A stretch of 51,275 bases of DNA from positions 1 to 51,275 of IMG/VR virus record IMGVR_UViG_3300010299_000006; one strand, written 5' to 3'. The position numbers and the translations under genes were made by a program. Position 1 is the first letter of the stretch; each line of letters starts with the position of its first letter. This stretch comes from a virus. Below, piece after piece: positions 27,112 to 35,696 of the stretch. The notes under the pieces are model-generated. The model saw only the letters and a list, made by a program, of their open reading frames with translations, was not told where the DNA came from and did no database searches.

Positions 27112-28838
27112 TGAGCAAATTATTTGACGATGCAAGTTTAGTAATGATACCCTCTGCCTACAAGGATGGTAAGCTGTATAGTGTACGCCCTACGGATGGT
27201 AGTGGGGATTTTACCTTTAGTAGGGGTTCAAATCTTGCTGCTACTAGGGTAGCCTCATCGGGCTATATTGAGAAGGGTAGAGAGAATCTCTTGCTGCAAT
27301 CAAATAGTTTTGATACTACTTGGAGTGGGGCAGTAACAACGACAAGCGGTCAAAGCGGATATGATGGTACATCAAATGCTTGGCTTATTCAAAACACTTC
27401 GGATTCTGCTTACATAAGACAAACTAATACAACAAGTGGTGTCCTTACTGCCTCAATTTATGCAAAGGCAGGAAATGTAGATTGGATGAGATTTGCGGTT
27501 AGCAATAGCCCTATTGTCTCTATTTATTTTGATTTGGTTAATGGCGTAGGATATGGTGCTTCTAACTTAATATCACACGACATTGAAGATGTAGGTAACG
27601 GATGGCATAGATATTCGGTATCGTTTCTTGCGAGTTCAATGAGTGGAATGCAATGGTATCCTGCTGACGCCAATAATGATTTAGGAGAAGTAGGAGATAA
27701 CATCCTAATTCAAGACGCTCAATTAGAGCAAGGCTTGGTAGCAACGGATGTAATTACTACAACCACTACAAGCGTATCGGCAGGTATCTTGGAGGATATG
27801 CCTCGCCTTGACTATTCGGGTTCGTGTCCTAGTCTCTTACTTGAACCACAACGCTCAAACCTGATAACGCAGTCAGAGTATTTTGGGGCGTGGAGTACAT
27901 TAAATTCATCCGTAACAAATAATTCAACCACCTCACCCGAAGGGCTTACAAATGCGGCATTATGTGAGTATAACATTACTTCAAGTAATGGATATATAAG
28001 ATTAGCTCATACTGCGGCACAAACTATTAGCTTCTATATAAAATATAAAGATGTTCAATGGGTAATGGTATACCTTTCGGGATTAGGTGCAGGAAAGTTT
28101 ATTGATATACAGAATGGCGTTGTAGGTGGTAATGTTGGTTCGGGTGCAACTGCTGAAATCGTTGATGCAGGAAACGATTGGAAAAGAGTTATTTTAAAAT
28201 CATCTTCAGCGAACATTACACAAACAAGTATATACGCAGCAGCTTCTGACGGCTCTTATGCTTCAATAACTCTATCGGGTGGAATTTATTTATATGGCGC
28301 ACAAGCAGAAGATGCGACTTACCCTACCTCATATATACCAACATATGGTTCAAGTGTAACGAGGTCTGTCGATACTTTTGAAGTAACAGGTATTAGCGAC
28401 CTTATAGATTCTCAAGGAGGGGTAATGCTTTTGGAGTCTCAAGCACTTGATAGAAATCAAGGATATAGTGGCATCTCTTTAAGCGATGACACATTTACTA
28501 ATAACGCTCAAATTCGTTATGGTAGTTCGACTGACCAAGTTCAAATACAATATCGTGTAGGTGGTGTGAATGAGTGTTTAGCATCCAACTCCGAAAATGA
28601 TATTACGAATAACCTTAAAATTGCATTTAAGTACGAGGCTAACTCTTTTAAGATGTTTGTTAATGGTGTATTAGAGGCTACCGATACAAGCGGTTCAGTA
28701 AATGCAGCAAATACTTTTGACACTATTAAAAGCAATAGAGGAGATGGTAGCGATAAGTATTTAGGTAAAATAAAGCAATTAGCAATCTTCCCAACGGCAT
28801 TAACTGATAGCGAATGTATCGCCTTAACAACTTTATAA
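27111..28838 (+). CDS. Head/tail fibre with lectin-like domains, copy 1 (575 aa)
   Basis: The N-terminus DASLVMIPSAYKDGKLYSVRPTDGSGDFTFSRGSN is a known start of Bacteroidota phage fibre proteins. Two carbohydrate-binding-like repeats (ENLLLQSNSFDTTW ... VQDAQLEQGLVA-type; ITQSEYFGAWS ... YGAQAEDATYPTSYIPTYGSSVTR) and a C-terminal concanavalin/LamG-like domain with LKIAFKYEANSFKMFVNGV follow. A receptor-binding or host-glycan-binding role is likely. It is paralogous to the next gene. Confidence 0.68.
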   Translation: MSKLFDDASLVMIPSAYKDGKLYSVRPTDGSGDFTFSRGSNLAATRVASSGYIEKGRENLLLQSNSFDTTWSGAVTTTSGQSGYDGTSNAWLIQNTSDSAYIRQTNTTSGVLTASIYAKAGNVDWMRFAVSNSPIVSIYFDLVNGVGYGASNLISHDIEDVGNGWHRYSVSFLASSMSGMQWYPADANNDLGEVGDNILIQDAQLEQGLVATDVITTTTTSVSAGILEDMPRLDYSGSCPSLLLEPQRSNLITQSEYFGAWSTLNSSVTNNSTTSPEGLTNAALCEYNITSSNGYIRLAHTAAQTISFYIKYKDVQWVMVYLSGLGAGKFIDIQNGVVGGNVGSGATAEIVDAGNDWKRVILKSSSANITQTSIYAAASDGSYASITLSGGIYLYGAQAEDATYPTSYIPTYGSSVTRSVDTFEVTGISDLIDSQGGVMLLESQALDRNQGYSGISLSDDTFTNNAQIRYGSSTDQVQIQYRVGGVNECLASNSENDITNNLKIAFKYEANSFKMFVNGVLEATDTSGSVNAANTFDTIKSNRGDGSDKYLGKIKQLAIFPTALTDSECIALTTL

Positions 28839-28839
28839 G

Positions 28840-30519
28840 ATGAGTATATACGACAAATCAAGTTTGGTACTTATACCAAGCGGAACTAAAACAGGAAAGG
28901 TCTACTCGCAGAAGCCTGTTAGTGGTGATGGTGATTTTACTTTTACTCGTTCGTCTGCTGCTACGAGAGTTAATGCAGATGGGTTTATAGAGAAGGAGAC
29001 TCAAAACCTCTTGCTGCAGAGTAATACTTTTAGCAATGCGGTATGGGTAGATAATGCAGGAACTTGTACGAGGACATCGGGGCAATCGGGATATGACGGC
29101 ACTACCGATGCTTGGTTACTTACTCAAGACACGGCAGGATATGATAATATAATTCAATCAGTCAGTTCTTCGGGAGTTAACACATATAGCATTTATGCTA
29201 AAGGAAGTTCAACTGCGTTTACATTGCGTATTGCAAACACGGGAGATCGGGTTTTATTTAATTTAAGTACAGGTAGTGTAGCAAGTACATTCGGTAGCAA
29301 CCTCGTAGACTATGGTATGACCGATGTCGGAGGGGGTTGGTATAGATGTTACTTGACGGCAAACGCAACAATCACAGACTTAAATATATACCCTTACTTT
29401 AATAGCACTACTGCAACAAGCGTTACAATCCAAGATGCCCAACTTGAGCAGGGACTTGTAGCAAGAGACTATATAGAAACGACTACTACTGCCGTAGAGG
29501 GAGGTATTACTGATAATGTACCAAGATTGGACTATACGGATAGTTCGTGTCCTGCTTTGTTGTTAGAGCCACAGCGTACAAACTTGGTAACGCAGTCAGA
29601 GTATTTTGGAGATTCTTCTTGGTCTAAAACTTCATCAGGAAGTGGCTCAAATGCTATTGTAACTGATAACTACGGAACATCTCCCGAAGGTATACAAAAT
29701 GCTTCTAGGCTACAATTAAATCTAAATGGAGGAACTTCGGGTTCTGACATATCGTATATCGCTTACTATTATACAGCAACAGGTGTTACTACTACCAACA
29801 GCATTTATATGAAATCTTTAAGCGGCACAAGTAATGTGCGCATAAGATGTGGTTCAACATTCAAGAGCGTAGATGTTACGACTGATTGGCAAAGATTTGA
29901 TGTAACAGATTCAAGCACTTCGGATAGGCTTCAAGTGCTTATCTATGGAGGTATTAATAGCGATACAGCAGACTTGCTTGTTTATGCAGCCCAAGCAGAA
30001 GCAGGAAGTTACGCAACATCCTACATCCCTACCTATGGGAGTAGTGTGACTCGTGTGGTTGATTCGTGTCTTGCTACTTCAGTAAGCGATTTGATAGGTC
30101 AAACGCAGGGAGCGTTTTTTGCTGAATTTAAAATTGAAAATTTAGAGAACTTGGCTACTCGTAGACTGCTTACTTTGAGTGATGGTACTTCAAACACAAG
30201 AATGGTTGTATACCTTAATTCTCTAAATAAAATTAGTATCTACATAGTAGATGGTGGTGTTGCTCAATGGGATTATACAGGAACTATACTGACGGAAGGT
30301 ACTTACAAAATTGCTGTTGGATATGCGGCAAATGATTTCGTATTATATTTAAATGGTAGCGTTGAAGCAAGTGATAGTTCGGGTTCAGTACCCGCAACAA
30401 ATAGAATTGATATTGGAAGTCAGCTTGGTTCTAATGTAGGTGAGCAACCAATAAAGCAATTATCAGTATTCAAGACACGACTAACAAACGCTGAATTAGC
30501 AGACTTAACAACACTATAA
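28840..30519 (+). CDS. Head/tail fibre with lectin-like domains, copy 2 (559 aa)
   Basis: Same architecture as its neighbour: LVLIPSGTKTGKVYSQKPVSGDGDFTFTR, two binding-module repeats (NLLLQSNTFSNAVWVD; TNLVTQSEYFGDSSWSK), the conserved junction SYIPTYGSSVTRVVDS and a LamG-like end (YKIAVGYAANDFVLYLNGS). Framework residues are shared but module interiors differ. That suggests duplication followed by divergence of binding specificity. Confidence 0.68.
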   Translation: MSIYDKSSLVLIPSGTKTGKVYSQKPVSGDGDFTFTRSSAATRVNADGFIEKETQNLLLQSNTFSNAVWVDNAGTCTRTSGQSGYDGTTDAWLLTQDTAGYDNIIQSVSSSGVNTYSIYAKGSSTAFTLRIANTGDRVLFNLSTGSVASTFGSNLVDYGMTDVGGGWYRCYLTANATITDLNIYPYFNSTTATSVTIQDAQLEQGLVARDYIETTTTAVEGGITDNVPRLDYTDSSCPALLLEPQRTNLVTQSEYFGDSSWSKTSSGSGSNAIVTDNYGTSPEGIQNASRLQLNLNGGTSGSDISYIAYYYTATGVTTTNSIYMKSLSGTSNVRIRCGSTFKSVDVTTDWQRFDVTDSSTSDRLQVLIYGGINSDTADLLVYAAQAEAGSYATSYIPTYGSSVTRVVDSCLATSVSDLIGQTQGAFFAEFKIENLENLATRRLLTLSDGTSNTRMVVYLNSLNKISIYIVDGGVAQWDYTGTILTEGTYKIAVGYAANDFVLYLNGSVEASDSSGSVPATNRIDIGSQLGSNVGEQPIKQLSVFKTRLTNAELADLTTL

Positions 30520-30884
30520 TGAAAACATTTAGAAAATACTCTTTCGGCAGCAAGGGTGCTGCGACTACAAAGATTAACGCACTAGGAGTCGATGAGGAAG
30601 GAAACCCTACGCATAGCCACGCTATCGTACATCTCGGTAACCTCGTAGAGCAAGAAGGTACATACGATGAAGAAGGAAACGAACTCACCGCACCTGTACT
30701 ATCTTCTACCTACCATATAGATGTATTGTGGGATGGTGAGGCAGACAGCTCTTGGGATGGGCAGCTAGTATGGTGTGCGCCTATGGGTGTGCATACCTTT
30801 GGCTCTAGCTCTGCTATTAGAGAATGGACGGAGAAGTGTAAGGAGTTGCATCCAGAATACTTCCCAGAACCAAGTGATCTATAA
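30519..30884 (+). CDS. Virion-associated protein of unknown function (121 aa)
   Basis: Begins MKTFRKYSFGSKGAATTKI, continues with TYDEEGNELTAPVLSSTYHIDVLWDGEADSSW and a C-terminal helix. Coupled to the fibre gene by TAATG and last before a terminator. This kind of small protein often follows fibre genes in Bacteroidota phages; function is unknown. Confidence 0.6.
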   Translation: MKTFRKYSFGSKGAATTKINALGVDEEGNPTHSHAIVHLGNLVEQEGTYDEEGNELTAPVLSSTYHIDVLWDGEADSSWDGQLVWCAPMGVHTFGSSSAIREWTEKCKELHPEYFPEPSDL

Positions 30885-30920
30885 AAAATAACAGCCTGAA
30901 AGTCAATAGATTATCAGTAA

Positions 30921-30951
30921 AGAGGTTGCAGAAATGCGACCTCTTTTTTTA
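30921..30951 (+). terminator. Intrinsic terminator fused to next promoter
   Basis: Stem AGAGGTTGCA / TGCGACCTCT (10 bp with one G-U pair), loop GAAA, then TTTTTT. The T-run continues straight into the TACCTTTG promoter element of the next gene. Confidence 0.85.
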
Positions 30952-30959
30952 TACCTTTG
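30952..30959 (+). promoter_or_regulatory. Bacteroidota -7 promoter element, near-leaderless
   Basis: TACCTTTG with only CTGTT between it and the ATG at 30965. It starts directly after the terminator T-run. The arrangement predicts an mRNA with almost no leader. Confidence 0.6.
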
Positions 30960-30964
30960 CTGTT

Positions 30965-31258
30965 ATGAAAGCAAAGAAGAGAGATTCAAGACTTGAACGG
31001 GCGGGTGTGAGCGGCTATAACAAGCCGAAGCGAACACCCAATCACCCCAAGAAATCTCACATTGTTGTTGCTAAGGTAGGCGACTCTATCAAGACAATCC
31101 GCTTTGGTGAGCAGGGTGCTAAGACCGCCGGTAAGCCGAAGGAGGGTGAGTCTGATAAGATGAAGAAGAAACGTGCTTCTTTTAAAGCACGACACGCTAA
31201 GAATATTGCAAAGGGTAAGCTGTCTGCTGCTTATTGGGCAGATAAAGTAAAATGGTAA
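30965..31258 (+). CDS. Basic conserved phage protein (DUF6321-like)
   Basis: The ATG at 30965 gives 97 residues: RLERAGVSGYNKPKRTPNHPKKSHIVVAKVG, TIRFGEQGAKTAGKPKEG and SFKARHAKNIAKGKLSAAYWADKVKW. The pattern is widespread in marine phages and I associate it with DUF6321. Highly basic, so DNA or capsid interior binding is possible. An upstream in-frame start would include the promoter and terminator. Confidence 0.75.
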   Translation: MKAKKRDSRLERAGVSGYNKPKRTPNHPKKSHIVVAKVGDSIKTIRFGEQGAKTAGKPKEGESDKMKKKRASFKARHAKNIAKGKLSAAYWADKVKW

Positions 31259-31368
31259 TGAAAGAACCTGAAGATTACTTCGACACAGTTGAGTTTAAAT
31301 CTTTACCACTAGGTAAAAGACTTTGGCGCAGGGCGGTAATCGCCTTTTGGTTAACAATCAGTTTATGA
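31258..31368 (+). CDS. Small membrane-associated protein (36 aa)
   Basis: A 36-codon frame joined to both neighbours (TAATG at its start, ATGA at its end). Sequence MKEPEDYFDTVEFKSLP, then KRLWRRAVIAFWLTISL, an amphipathic or short hydrophobic C-terminal helix. The double coupling is the main support. Function is unknown. Confidence 0.55.
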   Translation: MKEPEDYFDTVEFKSLPLGKRLWRRAVIAFWLTISL

Positions 31369-31745
31369 AGTTAAGAGGCATTAAAAAAGTAAAAGATTTA
31401 TTCTGGTACAGCGATAGTGAACCAAATGAGATCCTAATCTCATTTTGTCATTTGATAGCATTGCCTGCTAGTATCATTACAGAGCACCATACTCCTAGCT
31501 GGCTTCTCGTTGCGGGAGCTATAGCTGCAGGAGCATTTCAGATGTGGGCAGTAGTATGGAATGGTACTTTACGTATGCGTTTATTGGCTGTGCAAGTAGC
31601 TACTTTGATTGCCATTATGACTATTGTAAACTTGTGTATGGCGGGTCTTATGGAAGGTAGTCGTACAGGATGGATAGTCATTGGACTATTTGCTTGCTGG
31701 AATACAGTTAGAGTATTTAAAGAAAAGGTGGAGAAAGGTGTTTAA
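31365..31745 (+). CDS. Polytopic membrane protein, copy 1 (126 aa); holin candidate
   Basis: The ATG at 31365 overlaps the previous stop (ATGA). After a basic start (MKLRGIKKVKDLFWYSDSEPNE) about four hydrophobic segments follow (near 24-40, 46-64, 71-93, 100-115). A small multi-pass membrane protein in a phage suggests a holin or membrane-remodelling role, but it is far from the lysis genes. Paralogous to the next gene (WYSDSEPNEI against WRYSDSQPTEI). Confidence 0.6.
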   Translation: MKLRGIKKVKDLFWYSDSEPNEILISFCHLIALPASIITEHHTPSWLLVAGAIAAGAFQMWAVVWNGTLRMRLLAVQVATLIAIMTIVNLCMAGLMEGSRTGWIVIGLFACWNTVRVFKEKVEKGV

Positions 31746-32103
31746 TAGACTTCGTCAATTATGGAGGTATAGTGATAGCCAGCCTACAGAGATTACGCTA
31801 GGCGCAGCTCTTATGGTGCTTGCGCCTATAGCTACTTTTGTAGAACTTGGATTTATGCCTGTTTACCAGCTAGCTCTAATAGCCGCAGGAGTTTATCAGC
31901 TATACTGCATATCTAAAGGCAATTTAAATTGCAGGGTTATTGCAGCGACATTAACTTTTGGATTGTACACCACAAGCTTAACTATGTATTTAATGACTAT
32001 AGGTCTACCTACGCCATCTCATTACGGGTGGCTATTATTAGTTATATCTTCTTTTGGAAACCTCAAAAGATTAAAAACAGAACAGCTACACAGAAATGGA
32101 TAA
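31738..32103 (+). CDS. Polytopic membrane protein, copy 2 (121 aa)
   Basis: The start is taken as the GTG at 31738, inside the end of copy 1, because the YSDSQPTE motif then lies at the same distance from the N-terminus. Four hydrophobic segments are visible. The shared YSDS-x-P-x-E motif after a basic start marks it as a duplication product. Start codon is uncertain. Confidence 0.58.
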   Translation: MFNRLRQLWRYSDSQPTEITLGAALMVLAPIATFVELGFMPVYQLALIAAGVYQLYCISKGNLNCRVIAATLTFGLYTTSLTMYLMTIGLPTPSHYGWLLLVISSFGNLKRLKTEQLHRNG

Positions 32104-32407
32104 CATAACACAAATAATAATAACTATTGCTACAGTAGCTGGGTCTGCTGGTATATGGAAGTTCTTTGAAGCTAGGCTCAAAGTCAAATCAGAAGAAAAA
32201 AAATCAGAAAGAGAAAATAGTGACGGAGTGCAATACAGAGACGATTTAAAGAGCCGGGTGAGAAACCTAGAGCAGTTACTTGCTTCTAGCGCAGACGAGA
32301 AGGATGAACTCCGCAACCAAGTATTAGCACTTACACAAGAAGTATCTGCACTTCGTGTGAAGGTGGAATTCTTAGAAAAAGAAAACGATAGATTAAAAAA
32401 CAAATAG
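32096..32407 (+). CDS. Single-pass membrane protein with long coiled coil (103 aa)
   Basis: N-terminal transmembrane helix (IIITIATVAGSAGIWKFF), then a charged linker and a coiled coil to the end (VRNLEQLLASSADEKDELRNQVLAL). The topology equals that of inner-membrane spanins and of some holin-associated proteins. It overlaps the membrane protein before it by 8 nt. Confidence 0.6.
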   Translation: MDNITQIIITIATVAGSAGIWKFFEARLKVKSEEKKSERENSDGVQYRDDLKSRVRNLEQLLASSADEKDELRNQVLALTQEVSALRVKVEFLEKENDRLKNK

Positions 32408-32408
32408 T

Positions 32409-32591
32409 ATGAAACACCTAAAAGTATTTTGGCTTTGGATCAAGGAAACTCATAAGCGCTTTTGGTGCTATTGGTTAGGATTCACTGACCTAGATGAAAA
32501 GGCTCTAGCATCATACGCTGAAGCACGTCGCAGATACTCTAACGTTAAGGAAGAGTTGAAGGATGCTGTAGATGCAGCTAAAGGCAAGTAA
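32409..32591 (+). CDS. Small Trp-rich basic protein (60 aa)
   Basis: MKHLKVFWLWIKETHKRFWCYWLGF followed by a helical charged half (YAEARRRYSNVKEELKDAVD). An aromatic amphipathic N-terminus suggests membrane surface contact. Starts 2 nt after the previous stop. Function is unknown. Confidence 0.58.
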   Translation: MKHLKVFWLWIKETHKRFWCYWLGFTDLDEKALASYAEARRRYSNVKEELKDAVDAAKGK

Positions 32592-32596
32592 CAATT

Positions 32597-32779
32597 ATGA
32601 AGGCTAAGAAGTCGAGAGTAAACGAAGCCGGTAACTATACTAAGCCAACGCTTAGGAAAAAGCTGTTTAAGCAAATTATGGCAGGTAGCCGTGGAGGTAA
32701 TCCCGGACAGTGGTCTGCACGTAAGGCACAGCTACTCGCTAAAGAGTATAAGGCTGCGGGAGGCGGCTATAAAAACTAA
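32597..32779 (+). CDS. Small basic conserved phage protein (60 aa)
   Basis: The pattern KSRVNEAGNYTKPTLRKKLFKQIMAGSRGGNPGQWSARKAQLLAKEYKAAGGGY recurs in many marine phages (read here as short pieces: KSRVNEAGNYTKP, GGNPGQWSARKAQ, KAAGGGY). Strongly basic. Probably packaged or DNA-associated; exact function unknown. Coupled to the next gene by TAATG. Confidence 0.72.
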   Translation: MKAKKSRVNEAGNYTKPTLRKKLFKQIMAGSRGGNPGQWSARKAQLLAKEYKAAGGGYKN

Positions 32780-33021
32780 TGGCACTCAAGAAATCACAAC
32801 AGTCCCTGAGAAACTGGACAAAGCAGAAGTGGAGTACAGCCAGTGGTAAGAAGAGTAAAGATACTGGTGAGGCTTACTTCCCGGCTAAAGCTGTCGCTGC
32901 ACTGAAGAAGGCTGGGCTTTACAAAAAAGCCACAGCCCAAAAGAAAGCAGCGACTAGTAAAGGGGAACAGTTTGCTAAGTACTCTACTGACATACAGCGC
33001 ATTGTAAAAAGGTATCGTTAG
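32779..33021 (+). CDS. DUF5872-like small basic protein (80 aa)
   Basis: The pattern SQQSLRNWTKQKWSTASGK, TGEAYFPAKAVAAL and QRIVKRYR matches the family I know as DUF5872, often next to the preceding small basic protein in phages. Highly basic; a DNA-associated or virion protein is likely. Confidence 0.74.
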   Translation: MALKKSQQSLRNWTKQKWSTASGKKSKDTGEAYFPAKAVAALKKAGLYKKATAQKKAATSKGEQFAKYSTDIQRIVKRYR

Positions 33022-33027
33022 AATCGT

Positions 33028-33035
33028 TAATTTTG
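33028..33035 (+). promoter_or_regulatory. Bacteroidota -7 promoter element before capsid unit
   Basis: TAATTTTG followed by CA, with an A/T-only leader (ATTAATTAAATATATATT) to the ATG at 33058. It would drive the scaffold candidate and the major capsid gene. Confidence 0.6.
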
Positions 33036-33057
33036 CAACATTAATTAAATATATATT

Positions 33058-34182
33058 ATGAGTTCAGTTGAAAATGATTTATTGGAATCTATTGAAGATG
33101 CTGGTTTTGAGGTAAGTGATACACCAGAAGCAGTTCAAGAAGAGACCACAGCTCCAGCAGGAATCCCAGAAGGCGTAGCGCCTGATTTTGATTTTTCTGG
33201 AGGAGAGGAAAATACACAGCCTGTTCAAGAGCCAGTCTCTAATGAGCAGACTGAAACGGTTGGGGGTTACGACCCACAACCACAAAGTTCTTTTAATACG
33301 GAAAACAACGTAGAGTCGTATGACAACGAAGATGTTGACGGGCTTGTTATGGGATATCTCAGCGAAAAGCTAGGGATGGACCTAAGCAGTCTTGAAGATC
33401 TTCGAAATCCTACAACTCAACGACAAGCAGAGATTGATGAGCGAATTAAGGTAATTGCTGATTTCGTTGAACAAACAGGTCGATCTCCAGAAGACTGGTT
33501 CAGATACCAAGCTATGAACCCATCCGAAATGGATGACCTCACAGTGGTAAAGATGTCTATGACAGCTGAATATCCAGACTTAAATTCTGAGGAAATCGAT
33601 ATGTTAGTTGGAAACAAGTACAAGATCGATGAAGACCTGTATACTGAAGACGAAATCAAGTTGTCTAAATTACAGCTTAAGATTGATGCAAATAAATCTC
33701 GACAGTCTATTGAAGGTTTGCGTAGCAACTACACAATCCCCGAAGTAGAAAAAGAGACAGCTGTTCAAAGTCCTATTGACGATCAATGGATCAGCGCTAT
33801 GAAAAGAGAAACCAATGCTCTAGAAGCATTGAGTTTCGAGCTTCCCGGCGGGGAGTTTGAATTTGGAATTAGTGAAGATTACAGAGGTCAGTTAATAGAC
33901 AAGAATAGCAACATAGAAACCTTCTTTGATCAGTATGTTGGTCAGGATGGTCAGTGGGATTACGATCTGTTTAACTCACACCGAGCCTTGGTGGATAATA
34001 TAGATGCGATTGCAAAGAGTATTTACCAGCAGGGATTGAGTGACGGACAGCGTAGAATCGTTGATCAGGCTGCAAATGTATCGACAAAGAGCCCGAATGT
34101 TGGAACGGGTAATAATACCAATAATTTAGAGCAGCAAATACTTGATGCTCTGAATGTGGACAAAACATTAAGATTTTTATAA
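33058..34182 (+). CDS. Scaffolding protein candidate (374 aa)
   Basis: Acidic, Gln/Glu/Pro-rich N-terminal 100 residues, helical middle (ELKKLQLKIDANKS-type charge pattern; YTEDEIKLSKLQLKIDANK) and a C-terminal helix (LEQQILDALNVDKTLRFL). Low complexity, acidic, helical and directly before the major capsid gene: the usual properties of a scaffold. No sequence-level family recognised. Confidence 0.58.
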   Translation: MSSVENDLLESIEDAGFEVSDTPEAVQEETTAPAGIPEGVAPDFDFSGGEENTQPVQEPVSNEQTETVGGYDPQPQSSFNTENNVESYDNEDVDGLVMGYLSEKLGMDLSSLEDLRNPTTQRQAEIDERIKVIADFVEQTGRSPEDWFRYQAMNPSEMDDLTVVKMSMTAEYPDLNSEEIDMLVGNKYKIDEDLYTEDEIKLSKLQLKIDANKSRQSIEGLRSNYTIPEVEKETAVQSPIDDQWISAMKRETNALEALSFELPGGEFEFGISEDYRGQLIDKNSNIETFFDQYVGQDGQWDYDLFNSHRALVDNIDAIAKSIYQQGLSDGQRRIVDQAANVSTKSPNVGTGNNTNNLEQQILDALNVDKTLRFL

Positions 34183-34202
34183 AGCCTAAAAAATAAAATA
34201 CT

Positions 34203-35612
34203 ATGGCATTAGGAACTCCTCCTGTTAATGGCGGCGGCGTCTCAGCAGGATTTAAATCACTAGACCCAGCGAAGTATACTTCATTGGGTGACTTCATTGA
34301 TGAAGTAAACGCACCAGATAACCGTGACCTTTTGGTTAAAACTTACGGTAACCAAGGTATCACTGGTTTCTTGAAAATGACCGGAGCTGTAAAAGCTAGC
34401 GGTTCTAACGACGAAGTACAATACTGGGAAGAGTCTCGTCTTCACAGCAAAGCTACTATCACTCCTTCAGGTACTGCAGACATCGCTTCTGGCGCTGCAT
34501 CTTGTGAGATCGTAATCGCATCAGGTTCTACCTTCTTGCGTAACAACGACGTTGTATTGTTGAACGGATCTATCCGTGCGGTAATCGACGGTATCTCTGA
34601 TTCTGAAGGTATTGGTTCAGGAGCTGCTGCTGCATCTGCAACTGCTGTTGCCTTGACTGGATCATTCGGTGAGCTTATCGCAACAGGTACTGCTCAGGAT
34701 GTGCCAATCGTTGGTAACTTGTTCGCTCAAGGTTCAGACCAGCCTACTCAGTTCATCGAGTCTAACGTAGTTAAGCGCACTAACCCATATATGATCTTGA
34801 AAGAAACTTTCAAAGTTTCTGGTTCTCAAGCTACTAACATTGGCTGGATCAACTTGGGTAAAGGTGACTACCGCTGGTACGTTAAAGGCGAAATGGATAC
34901 TCGTCAGCGCTTCTTAGACAAGCGTGAAATGATGATGTTATTGGGTGAGAAAACTGCTGGATCAGGTCTCTCTATCAACGGAACAAGCGTTGTAGGTTCT
35001 GAAGGTTACTTTGCTGCTATCGAAGATCGTGGTATCGTAGCTTCTACAGCTGCTGACGGTGACTTCGCTACATTGTCTGACATCGACGCTATCGTTAAAG
35101 AGTTGGATAAGCAAGGTGCTGCTCCAGAATACTGTATCTACGCAAACAGCGCTACTATGCTAGCGTTGGATGATATGGTTGCTCAAGGTTTGGCTACTTC
35201 TGTTACTGGTGTAACTACAGGTGCTCAAGCTTTCGGTGCATTCTCTAACAGCCAGCAAGGTGCTATCGAGCTAGGATTCCAAAGCTTCCGTCGTGGTGGT
35301 TACACTTTCCACACTAAGTCTTGGAAATTGTTGAACGATCCAACATTGTTGGGTAGCTCTGACTACAACGGTGTTATGATTCCTTTGACTACTGTAGTAG
35401 ATCCTAAGAGTGGTAATCGTGCAGCTGCTTTGGAAATGAATTACAAAGCTGCTAACGGATACTCTCGTGAAATGGAGCACTGGATGACAGGTTCTATCTT
35501 GGGTGTTACTAACGCTAACACTGATAGCCTACAGTTCAACTACCGTTCTGAGTGTAACTTGATTACTCGTGCTGCTAACCAACACGTACTTATCAAGAAC
35601 AACGGTCTTTAA
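34203..35612 (+). CDS. Major capsid protein
   Basis: The protein has 469 residues in the standard place after the scaffold candidate. It has an HK97-like order: N-arm, an inserted Ala/Ser-rich domain (residues about 95-165), a P-domain helix (MDTRQRFLDKREMMMLLGEK) and A-domain strands. Codon choice is strikingly uniform (Leu mainly TTG, Gly GGT, Ala GCT), unlike the genes around it. That suggests very high expression. A strong terminator follows. Identity is inferred from position, size and composition, supported by a pattern familiar from Bacteroidota podoviruses. Confidence 0.78.
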   Translation: MALGTPPVNGGGVSAGFKSLDPAKYTSLGDFIDEVNAPDNRDLLVKTYGNQGITGFLKMTGAVKASGSNDEVQYWEESRLHSKATITPSGTADIASGAASCEIVIASGSTFLRNNDVVLLNGSIRAVIDGISDSEGIGSGAAAASATAVALTGSFGELIATGTAQDVPIVGNLFAQGSDQPTQFIESNVVKRTNPYMILKETFKVSGSQATNIGWINLGKGDYRWYVKGEMDTRQRFLDKREMMMLLGEKTAGSGLSINGTSVVGSEGYFAAIEDRGIVASTAADGDFATLSDIDAIVKELDKQGAAPEYCIYANSATMLALDDMVAQGLATSVTGVTTGAQAFGAFSNSQQGAIELGFQSFRRGGYTFHTKSWKLLNDPTLLGSSDYNGVMIPLTTVVDPKSGNRAAALEMNYKAANGYSREMEHWMTGSILGVTNANTDSLQFNYRSECNLITRAANQHVLIKNNGL

Positions 35613-35632
35613 TAGACTATTGATATGAATAG

Positions 35633-35668
35633 AGGGGGAGGCCAAACCTCCCCCTTATATTCTTTTTG
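35633..35668 (+). terminator. Intrinsic terminator after the capsid gene
   Basis: Stem AGGGGGAGG / CCTCCCCCT with loop CCAAA, followed by TATATTCTTTTTG. Nine perfect pairs. Confidence 0.88.
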
Positions 35669-35696
35669 TTTTTAATTATATTTAATACGAATAAAA

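Noticed and set aside
30911-30920. TTATCAGTAA as a thirteenth cassette repeat
   Set aside because: Only the quasi-palindromic centre matches; GG and TTAA flanks are missing and it is on the plus strand before a terminator.
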